A stretch of 5,210 nucleotides of DNA from Anaerolineales bacterium (lineage in GTDB: Bacteria > Chloroflexota > Anaerolineae > Anaerolineales > E44-bin32): assembly GCA_011772595.1 (NCBI GenBank), contig WVZH01000212.1, positions 9,989-15,198 on the forward strand, written 5' to 3'. The position numbers and the translations under genes are program-made. This document shows positions 1 to 5,210 of this stretch, piece after piece; position 1 is the stretch's first letter; every line of letters begins with the position of its first letter. The notes beneath the pieces are model-generated. The model searched no databases. It was not told the DNA's origin and saw nothing but the letters and a program-made list of their open reading frames with translations.

Positions 1-975
1 GCTGTGGTTGTCGGCTATGAGATCTCTCATCGCTTTGGACGCTGCTGGCATCGGTATCAGCACCCGGTCTATCAGGCTGACGGCTCCTGGGGATCGGTGG
101 CCTGTGCTGCGACAGCTGCCAATTTGATGGGACTTGACACACATACTATCAAACAGGCTCTAGGCATCGCGGAATACCATGCACCCAACCTCCCGATGGA
201 GCGCGACCTGCTCGACCCTGCGATGGTAAAACACGGTCATGGATGGGCTGCCATGACCGGCATCGTGGCTGCCGAGTTAGCCGAGCGAGGCTTCACAGGC
301 ATCCCCGGGCTTTTGGGCTTTGAAGAATATCAGGGCTGGGTCGCTACACTCGGTGATGAGTTCATCATGGTAGATGGAGTCGATTTCAAGCAGCATTGCT
401 CTTGTGGTTGGGGTCATATGGCTATCGCGGCAATCCAGAAGTTGCAGCGAGAACACGATTGGAACCTTGAGGACATCGCGGCTATCAGGGTCGAGGGACA
501 CCACTGGACAGCGGTGCTCCACACCGCTCATCCGACCACAACGGAGGAGGCCCAGTTCAGTGTCAGGTGGCCATTGGCCGCCTATCTCATTGACGGAGAG
601 GTAGGGCCGGATCAAATTCTTGAGCCACGATTTGGTGATGCGAGCATTAAGGCATTAGTGGACAAGATCGAGCTGGTGGAGTCAGAGGAGCTTGATCGTC
701 TCTACCGCCCGAGCTTTGAGGGCGGCGATGAAGGTATGAGTGCCAGTCGAGTCACGATTCACCTTGGCAACGGTAGGACTCTTGACTCAGGACTGGTCTC
801 GGACGCATGCCGCATTGAGGCACGCGGGGATGAGGAGCGGCTAGAGGGGAAATTCCGGTGGTTAACAGGGTATGTCCTCGAGGAGGATCAGATTGACCCG
901 CTTCTGAAGATGCTGTGGCATTTTGAGGCCGTAAAGGATGTCCGTGAGCTTACCTCGCTGCTTCGACGACGCTGA
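1..975 (+). CDS. MmgE/PrpD family protein (5' end outside window)
   Basis: The frame is open from base 1 and ends at TGA 973-975; the GTG at 4-6 is internal, because conserved family sequence begins at once (VVVGYEISHRFGR, like the family's 'vGyEv..R'). About 324 residues are present against roughly 450 for the family, so about 130 N-terminal residues are missing. Further family marks are the SWGSVACAATAANLMGLD segment (helical domain, about 88-138), K(229-231)HGHGWAAMTG, the GFTGIPGLLG stretch (289-318), F-K(388-390)QHCSCGWG-H(415-417), and the C-terminal lid domain with AQFSVRWPLAAYLIDGEVG. Known members act as 2-methylcitrate dehydratase (PrpD), cis-aconitate decarboxylase or related enzymes on carboxylic acids in the cytoplasm. 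The two lysines and the histidine match positions in the active-site pocket of that family. The substrate cannot be told: the usual 'KpYpcC' is replaced by KQHCSC, so a simple PrpD role is doubtful. It lies 99 bases upstream of the PLP enzyme gene on the same strand, probably in the same cluster. Family call is firm; function is open. Confidence 0.9.
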   Translation, partial: AVVVGYEISHRFGRCWHRYQHPVYQADGSWGSVACAATAANLMGLDTHTIKQALGIAEYHAPNLPMERDLLDPAMVKHGHGWAAMTGIVAAELAERGFTGIPGLLGFEEYQGWVATLGDEFIMVDGVDFKQHCSCGWGHMAIAAIQKLQREHDWNLEDIAAIRVEGHHWTAVLHTAHPTTTEEAQFSVRWPLAAYLIDGEVGPDQILEPRFGDASIKALVDKIELVESEELDRLYRPSFEGGDEGMSASRVTIHLGNGRTLDSGLVSDACRIEARGDEERLEGKFRWLTGYVLEEDQIDPLLKMLWHFEAVKDVRELTSLLRRR

Positions 976-1074
976 CGAATTGTGAACGAATTTTCGCGCT
1001 TCAAGGCAACACTAAGCTGTCGTGCAACAATGTGGTCAAGCTTCGCAGATTGATAGTTACAGGGAGGGAAACAC
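976..1074 (+). other. Intergenic gap between MmgE/PrpD and PLP enzyme genes
   Basis: This 99-base gap holds no ORF, no clear stem-loop followed by T residues, and no convincing -35/-10 pair. A short imperfect direct repeat (gACGAATT near 976-981 and gaACGAATTTT near 987-994) sits just past the stop of the first gene. The gap is long enough for an internal promoter, but none can be supported by eye; its 3' end carries the ribosome binding site of the next gene. Confidence 0.5.
1061..1067 (+). promoter_or_regulatory. Strong Shine-Dalgarno site of the PLP enzyme gene
   Basis: AGGGAGG ends 7 bases before the ATG at 1075. It closely matches the anti-SD core and fixes ATG 1075 as the start, in preference to the GTG codon directly after it. 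Confidence 0.8.
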
Positions 1075-2286
1075 ATGGTGGCAGAAAAGAAAGACTGGGG
1101 AGAGAGTACGATCGCCCTGCATACGGGATACAGCCCGGTCCCATTGGATATGACGCTATTCAGGTCATTCGTGCCTCCTATTATTGAGAGCTCGGTCTAC
1201 CCTTTCGAAAGCGTCGCTCATGGAGCTAGAGTCATCCAGCACAAGGAGCCTGGATATGGCTACGGCCGCGACGCAAACCCCACCGCCGATATCTTGCAGA
1301 AGCGATTGGCCGCCCTGGAAGGTGGCGAGCGCGGCCTGGTGACACCATCGGGCCAGCACGCGGTCTTTGCGCTCACCTACCATCTGGCTAAGGTCGGAGA
1401 CGAATTCGTCACGAGCCACATGATCTTCGGTGGGGGCCATACCCTGTTCGCTCGCCTGGCTCCTGAGCGCATGGGTATTACCTCGCGCTTTGTCGAGAAC
1501 CCGGCTGACCTGGATGAGTGGGACAGCCTGATCACCCCCAAGACGCGCTTTGTGTGGGCTGAAACCCCCAGCAACCCAACCACATTCGTGACCGACATAG
1601 CCGGTCTTGCCGAGGTCGCTCATTCCCACGACGTGCCATTGATCGTCGACAACACGCTGGCTACTGCATGTCTTCAACAGCCCCTTGCATTAGGGGCCGA
1701 TATCGTGATTCTCTCCCTCACAAAAAACGCAGTTGGAAACGCAACCGTTATGGGCGGGGCAGTGATCGGCAGCGATGACCTGATTGAGAGTATGCTCAGA
1801 AATATTATTATGTATATCGGGGCGATCATGGCGCCTTTTGATGCCTGGCTCACCCTTATGAGTCTCGAAACTTTGCCACTCCGTATGGCCAAACATTGCT
1901 CCAATTCGGAGGATGTAGTCGCCTTTCTCGCTCAGCATCCCAAAGTTAAAGGGATCAACTATCCCAGCCTGCCGGACCATCCCCAACATGAGCTTGCCAA
2001 GCGACAGATGCCCAACGGATATGGCGTATTGCTGTCGTTCGTGGTCGATGGCGGTTTGGATGGTGCGACCAAGGTGATGGAGGCCTGCAAGATGATAACA
2101 ATCATCCCCAGCTTTGGGACAAGCCGCACGGTAGCAATGCACCCTGCTTCCCATTCACACTTTGGGATGACACCTGAGGAGCGAGAGGCTGCCGGTATTT
2201 ATGACGGGTTGATACGGTTGTCGATCGGATTGGAAGACTCGAAAGACATCATAGCCGACCTGGAACAGGCGCTGGACAAGCTGTAG
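1075..2286 (+). CDS. PLP-dependent Cys/Met metabolism enzyme (gamma-lyase / gamma-synthase fold)
   Basis: The 403-residue product has the normal length of the Cys/Met-metabolism PLP family (fold type I, cytoplasmic, usually a homotetramer), which includes methionine gamma-lyase, cystathionine gamma-synthase/lyase and O-acetylhomoserine sulfhydrylase. Visible marks: Y61-G-Y-G-R65-DANPT (phosphate binding from the partner subunit), PSGQHAV near 91-97, AETPSNPT near 162-169, VD192NT (pyridine nitrogen), S214-L-T216-K217 (Schiff-base lysine), HPASHSH 356-362, TPEER 366-370 and R381-LSIGLED (substrate carboxylate). Two sites are unusual. The tyrosine that normally stacks on PLP and acts as acid/base (motif 'lYGgT') is F118 in MIFGGGHT, and the sequence after the lysine is NAVGNATVMGG in place of the usual 'y.gGH.d...G'. 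This points to a divergent subfamily, perhaps with altered elimination chemistry. Substrate is unknown. It is followed after 26 bases by the MttB-like gene, so the two are almost certainly co-transcribed. The stop is TAG. Confidence 0.92.
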   Translation: MVAEKKDWGESTIALHTGYSPVPLDMTLFRSFVPPIIESSVYPFESVAHGARVIQHKEPGYGYGRDANPTADILQKRLAALEGGERGLVTPSGQHAVFALTYHLAKVGDEFVTSHMIFGGGHTLFARLAPERMGITSRFVENPADLDEWDSLITPKTRFVWAETPSNPTTFVTDIAGLAEVAHSHDVPLIVDNTLATACLQQPLALGADIVILSLTKNAVGNATVMGGAVIGSDDLIESMLRNIIMYIGAIMAPFDAWLTLMSLETLPLRMAKHCSNSEDVVAFLAQHPKVKGINYPSLPDHPQHELAKRQMPNGYGVLLSFVVDGGLDGATKVMEACKMITIIPSFGTSRTVAMHPASHSHFGMTPEEREAAGIYDGLIRLSIGLEDSKDIIADLEQALDKL

Positions 2287-3648
2287 AGGACCGCACCGCA
2301 AGGAGTTTTCGCATGCATCATCCTCAGACCAACGTGCGCGCCCTTACGGCACCGTTCTATCGCGGGCTGACTGATGAGCAGTGCCGCCTGATTCACTGTG
2401 CCAGTCTGGAAATTCTGGAACGCACAGGGGTGCTGCTGTATTACCAACCCGCCATCGACCTGCTGAATAAGGCGGGATGCTACGTGGAGGAGAATCGGGT
2501 TCGCATCCCGGCGTACCTGGTTGAATGGGCGCTGCGCGCAGCTCCCAGCCATATCCGGCTGTATGACCGCTTTGGGAAGCCTGCGCTGCTTCTGGGGGAT
2601 CGCATCTCTACCTTCGGCACAGGCTCCGATTGCCTGAACATCCTGGATCACCGCACGGGTGAGAGGCGGAAGGCACTTCTCCAAGACGTTATCGAAGGCA
2701 TCCGCGTAGCCGACGCTATGCCGCATATCGACTTTATCATGTCGATGTTCCTCCCCAGCGATGCTCCCGTTGCGGCGGACGTGCGGCAGATGGAGGTCAT
2801 GCTGACCTACAGCGCCAAGCCCATCTGCTTCGTCACCTACGAATGGGAAGGTACGGCGGAAATCATCGAGATGCTTGAGGTGGCGGTGGGGGGCGCCGAT
2901 CAGTTGCGAGCAAGTCCCACGGCGATCTTGTATATCAACCCCACCAGTGGCTTCAGGCATAACGAAGCGGCGCTGCGCAAGTTGATGTACGTGGCGGAAA
3001 AACACCTACCATGCGTGTATTGGCCTGAGGTTGGTCGCGGCCTGACTTGTCCCATCACTTATGCAGGTGGCATGGCGTGCTCCAATGCCGGTCATCTGGC
3101 CGGGTTGGTCATTGCCCAATTGGTCAACGAGGGCACCCCGATCGCACTCTGCACAGCACTGCCATTCTCGTTAGATATGAATACGATGGTCGTCCCCTAC
3201 GTTGACCCAGATTGCAAGGCATACGGCCTTGAGATGAGCCATTACTACAATTTGCCAGCCTTCAATTGGGGAGGGATGAGCGACTCAAAGCTGCTGGACG
3301 AGCAAGCGATCATGGAAGCCACGCTGAGCCTTTTCGCGGCCACCCTGAACGGCGGCAACTTGATTCACGACGTGGGCTATATGGAGTCGGGGCTGACTGG
3401 TTCGCTGGAATTGGTCGTGATCTGTGACGAGATCATTTCGTGGCTCAAAGCCTTTATGCAGGGACTGGAGATCAACGAGGAGACCCTGGCCCTTGACGTG
3501 ATCCATGAGCATGCGCTGAGTGGGGATTTTCTGGGAGCTGAGCACACGTTGCGTCACGTGCGTGAGGGTTGGCATCCGCGCCTGGTGGACCGGCAAAACT
3601 ATGAAGGGTGGATGGCGAGCGGCGGGACGTCGATGCGTGAGCGAGCCA
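2217..3648 (+). repeat. Tandem duplication, first unit (visible part)
   Basis: This segment aligns without gaps to 3779-5210 at an offset of 1562. It covers the 3' tail of the PLP gene, the 26-base spacer and nearly all of MttB-like copy 1. The true unit probably runs to about 3780, but the second copy leaves the window first. Identity varies sharply along it: 2595-2689 is identical to 4157-4251 (95 bases), whereas 2879-2998 against 4441-4560 shows about 40 mismatches in 120 positions. Confidence 0.9.
2300..2305 (+). promoter_or_regulatory. Shine-Dalgarno site of the first MttB-like gene
   Basis: AAGGAG lies 7 bases before ATG 2313 in the 26-base spacer after the PLP enzyme stop. The whole spacer recurs before the second MttB-like gene (3849-3874) with two changes, which supports both starts. 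Confidence 0.75.
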
Positions 3649-3767
3649 GGACGAAAATCGGCGAGATCCTGGGTCCAGAGCCGGAGCACAACTTACCACT
3701 AGAGGTTGAACAGAAGATCAGAGACATCACCCAGAGAACAATAGCTGCCCAGGCGGAGAAAGGATAG
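2313..3767 (+). CDS. MttB-like (trimethylamine methyltransferase family) protein, non-pyrrolysine, copy 1
   Basis: The product is 484 residues, close to the roughly 470-500 of the MttB family (TIM-barrel corrinoid-dependent methyltransferases). Family marks are the N-terminal LTDEQCRLIHCASLEILERTG (about 19-39, the usual 'I...s..iLe..Gv'), FGTGSDCLNILD (101-112), the barrel core with NPTSGFRHNEAALRKL (209-224), GG-MSDSKLLDEQA (320-332), GGNLIHDVGYMESGLTGS (347-364) and the tail REGWHPRLVDR...YEGWMASGG...MRERA. MttB moves a methyl group from trimethylamine to a corrinoid protein using pyrrolysine. Members without pyrrolysine, as here, include enzymes for glycine betaine, proline betaine and carnitine-type compounds, so trimethylamine should not be assumed. 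No in-frame TAG occurs before the terminal one. It has no signal peptide or membrane segment and should be cytoplasmic. Substrate is unknown; a partner corrinoid protein is expected but is not in the window. The stop TAG 3765-3767 is backed by an in-frame TAA two codons later. Confidence 0.92.
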   Translation: MHHPQTNVRALTAPFYRGLTDEQCRLIHCASLEILERTGVLLYYQPAIDLLNKAGCYVEENRVRIPAYLVEWALRAAPSHIRLYDRFGKPALLLGDRISTFGTGSDCLNILDHRTGERRKALLQDVIEGIRVADAMPHIDFIMSMFLPSDAPVAADVRQMEVMLTYSAKPICFVTYEWEGTAEIIEMLEVAVGGADQLRASPTAILYINPTSGFRHNEAALRKLMYVAEKHLPCVYWPEVGRGLTCPITYAGGMACSNAGHLAGLVIAQLVNEGTPIALCTALPFSLDMNTMVVPYVDPDCKAYGLEMSHYYNLPAFNWGGMSDSKLLDEQAIMEATLSLFAATLNGGNLIHDVGYMESGLTGSLELVVICDEIISWLKAFMQGLEINEETLALDVIHEHALSGDFLGAEHTLRHVREGWHPRLVDRQNYEGWMASGGTSMRERARTKIGEILGPEPEHNLPLEVEQKIRDITQRTIAAQAEKG

Positions 3768-3782
3768 GAATAATTCCAGGTG

Positions 3783-3848
3783 TCGATCGTATTGGAAGAC
3801 GCAGAAGACATCATTATCGACCCGGAAAAGGCGCTGGACAAGCCGTAG
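3783..3848 (+). pseudogene. Vestigial 3' end of a duplicated PLP enzyme gene
   Basis: This stretch matches the last 22 codons and TAG stop of the PLP gene (2221-2286) at an exact offset of 1562 with no indel; from 3781 to 3848 there are about 10 mismatches in 68 bases by hand count. Read in the matching frame it gives SIVLEDAEDII..., against SIGLEDSKDII... in the intact gene. The changes include G to V and two L to P, as expected where coding constraint is lost. It has no start codon with a ribosome binding site and cannot encode an enzyme. It marks where the duplicated unit begins inside the PLP gene, or what remains after deletion of a second PLP gene. Confidence 0.85.
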
Positions 3849-3861
3849 AGGAACGCACCGC

Positions 3862-3867
3862 CAGGAG
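3862..3867 (+). promoter_or_regulatory. Shine-Dalgarno site of the second MttB-like gene
   Basis: CAGGAG lies 7 bases before ATG 3875, in a copied spacer (3849-3874) that differs from 2287-2312 at two bases. The start is therefore conserved between the paralogues. Confidence 0.72.
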
Positions 3868-3874
3868 TTTTCGC

Positions 3875-5210
3875 ATGCATCATCCTCGGACCAACGTGCG
3901 CGCCCTTACAGCACCGTTCTATCGCGGGCTGACTGATGAGCAGTGCCGCCTGATTCACTCTGCCAGCCTCGAAATCCTGGAACGCACGGGCGTACTGATA
4001 TATTACCAGCCGGCCATCGACCTGCTGAAAAAGGCGGGATGCTACGTGGAGGAGAATCGGGTTCGCATCCCGGCGCACCTGGTTGAATGGGCGCTGCGCA
4101 CGGCTCCCAGCCGCATTATGATGTACGACCGCTCTGGGAAACCGGTGATGCCCCTAGGGGATCGCATCTCTACCTTCGGCACAGGCTCCGATTGCCTGAA
4201 CATCCTGGATCACCGCACGGGTGAGAGGCGGAAGGCACTTCTCCAAGACGTCGTCGATGGCATCCGCGTGGCTGACGCTATGCCCCATATCGACTTTATC
4301 ATGTCGATGTTCCTCCCCAGCGATGTGCCGGTCGCGGCGGACGTGCGGCAGATGGAGGTGATGCTGACCTACAGCGCCAAGCCCATCTGCTTCGTCACCT
4401 ACGAATGGGAAGGCACGGCGGAAATCATCGAGATGCTTGAAGTGGTTGTCGGTGGTGCAGAGCAGCTGCGGATCAATCCTACCGCAATTCTTTATCTCAA
4501 TCCTACTACCGCATTCAGACATAACGAAGAAGCTCTGCGCAAACTCATATACACAGCCGAGAAATGTCTCCCCGTAGTATACCTGCCTGATGTACAACGC
4601 GGATTTTCCTGTCCGATAACGTATGCCGGTGCAATGGCTTGCGCCAATGCCGGTCAGTTGGTTGGGTTGCTGCTTGCCCAATTAGTCAACGAGGGAGCCC
4701 CAATCATACTCAATGCAGCTGCGCCAACTACGATAGATATGAAAACCATGGTCTTGCCATATGCCGAACCGGCAGGCAAGGGTTTTGTGCTCGAAATGAA
4801 TTTTTACTACCACCTGCCGGTCTTCAGTACTGGCGGCTGCAGCAACTCGAAGCTTCTGGACGAGCAAGCGATCATGGAAGCTGCGCTTAGCCAGTTCTAC
4901 GCTACGATGTGTGGGGGCAACATGATCCACGATTTAGGCTACATGGAGTCGGGGCTGACTGGTTCACTAGAATTGGTCGTGATCTGTGACGAGATCGTCT
5001 CATGGATCAAGGCCTCCATGAAAGGGCTTGAGATCAACGAGGAGACCCTGGCCCTTGACGTAATCCATGAGCATGCGCTGAGTGGGGATTTTCTGGGGGC
5101 CGAGCACACGTTACGCCACGTGCGTGAAGGATGGCAGCCGCGTCTGGTCGACCGGCAAAACTATGAAGGGTGGATGGCGAGTGGCGGGACGTCAATGCGT
5201 GAGCGGGCCA
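3875..5210 (+). CDS. MttB-like (trimethylamine methyltransferase family) protein, non-pyrrolysine, copy 2 (3' end outside window)
   Basis: From ATG 3875 the frame stays open through 445 codons to the window end. Copy 1 has 484 residues, so about 39 C-terminal residues are missing. The product begins MHHPRTNVRALTAPFYRGLT and keeps the family marks FGTGSDCLNILD, NPTTAFRHNEEALRKL, NSKLLDEQA and GGNMIHDLGYMESGLTGS. Against copy 1, hand counts give about 16 differences in residues 1-189, 48 in 190-326 and 12 in 327-445. The divergent core includes substitutions likely to line the barrel: W237 to L, C280 to N, F285 to T, S309-H310 to N-F, N318-W319 to S-T, M322 to C and D324 to N. This suggests a different substrate with the same partner proteins, which is inference. 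No in-frame TAG occurs, so it does not use pyrrolysine within the visible part. The divergent core also uses the ATA codon several times where copy 1 does not, hinting at a separate history for that segment. Confidence 0.9.
   Translation, partial: MHHPRTNVRALTAPFYRGLTDEQCRLIHSASLEILERTGVLIYYQPAIDLLKKAGCYVEENRVRIPAHLVEWALRTAPSRIMMYDRSGKPVMPLGDRISTFGTGSDCLNILDHRTGERRKALLQDVVDGIRVADAMPHIDFIMSMFLPSDVPVAADVRQMEVMLTYSAKPICFVTYEWEGTAEIIEMLEVVVGGAEQLRINPTAILYLNPTTAFRHNEEALRKLIYTAEKCLPVVYLPDVQRGFSCPITYAGAMACANAGQLVGLLLAQLVNEGAPIILNAAAPTTIDMKTMVLPYAEPAGKGFVLEMNFYYHLPVFSTGGCSNSKLLDEQAIMEAALSQFYATMCGGNMIHDLGYMESGLTGSLELVVICDEIVSWIKASMKGLEINEETLALDVIHEHALSGDFLGAEHTLRHVREGWQPRLVDRQNYEGWMASGGTSMRERA

Larger units (their letters stand above)
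3779..5210 (+). repeat. Tandem duplication, second unit (runs off window)
   Basis: This is the partner of 2217-3648. It starts with the PLP gene vestige, then the copied spacer and ribosome binding site, then MttB-like copy 2. No insertion-sequence ends, inverted repeats or target-site duplications are visible at the junction (3768-3782), so unequal recombination is a simpler source than transposition. Confidence 0.88.

Noticed and set aside
976..1074. Promoter or terminator in the gap after the MmgE/PrpD gene
   Set aside because: TTGTGA at 980-985 resembles a -35 box, but no acceptable -10 lies at the proper distance; no stem-loop with a T run is seen.
1165..1677. Antisense ORF of 170 codons opposite the PLP enzyme gene
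   Set aside because: It is opposite a well-supported gene, has no ribosome binding site that I can see and no domain-like features.
2199..3005. Long antisense ORF (268 codons) opposite the PLP gene end and MttB-like copy 1
   Set aside because: It lies wholly opposite clear family proteins, its translation has no recognisable domain, and its counterparts in the second unit (3599-4078 and 4154-4681, - strand) simply mirror the duplication. It is a by-product of codon bias.
2313..3767. Pyrrolysine-containing trimethylamine methyltransferase (mttB proper)
   Set aside because: There is no in-frame TAG before the terminal stop in copy 1 and none in the visible part of copy 2, so these are the non-pyrrolysine relatives and the gene symbol mttB was not given.
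3768..3874. Insertion-sequence or mobile-element footprint between the methyltransferase genes
   Set aside because: The spacer is fully explained by 13 bases of novel joint plus copied PLP gene tail and leader; no inverted repeats or target duplications are present.
4639..4890. Overlapping + strand ORF of 83 codons inside MttB-like copy 2
   Set aside because: It is out of frame with the open 445-codon reading frame, which carries the family motifs throughout.

Overview
The window reads as a bacterial catabolic gene cluster with all genes on the + strand, closely spaced and moderately GC-rich, each with a good Shine-Dalgarno site. Nothing in it fixes the taxon. MmgE/PrpD, Cys/Met-type PLP enzymes and multiple non-pyrrolysine MttB-like proteins often occur together in free-living anaerobic or environmental bacteria (for example Chloroflexota, Deltaproteobacteria, Firmicutes, Rhizobiales), but no choice among these is possible here. 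All recognisable stops other than that of the first gene are TAG, and no in-frame TAG interrupts a methyltransferase gene, so the TAG codons are best read as ordinary stops and not as pyrrolysine.

Layout. 1-975 is the C-terminal two thirds or so of an MmgE/PrpD-family protein whose start lies upstream of the window. 976-1074 is a short intergenic gap with a strong ribosome binding site at its end. 1075-2286 is a complete PLP-dependent enzyme of the Cys/Met metabolism family (cystathionine gamma-synthase / methionine gamma-lyase fold). 2313-3767 is a complete MttB-like (trimethylamine methyltransferase family) protein without pyrrolysine. 3768-3874 is a spacer holding a decayed copy of the last codons and stop of the PLP gene, followed by a near copy of the 26-base PLP/MttB spacer. 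3875-5210 is a second MttB-like gene, open to the window end and lacking only its C-terminal tail.

The main point of interest is the second half. Bases 2217-3648 and 3779-5210 align at a constant offset of 1562 without any indel, so the second methyltransferase gene arose by tandem duplication of a unit that began inside the 3' end of the PLP gene. The two copies are mosaic: the N-terminal 189 residues (about 92 % identical) and the region after residue 326 (about 90 %) are close, but residues 190-326 are only about 65 % identical. This suggests either recombination or gene conversion at the ends, or import or selection of a different substrate-binding core.

Working together (inference): MttB-family proteins remove a methyl group from a quaternary or tertiary amine and pass it to a corrinoid protein. 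The PLP enzyme would eliminate or exchange a gamma- or beta-substituent of an amino acid, and MmgE/PrpD would act on a carboxylic acid (dehydratase, decarboxylase or isomerase). The cluster could therefore degrade a methylated amino-acid-like compound, with the two paralogous methyltransferases covering two substrates or two successive demethylations. No corrinoid protein, methylcorrinoid:folate methyltransferase or transporter is seen in the window.
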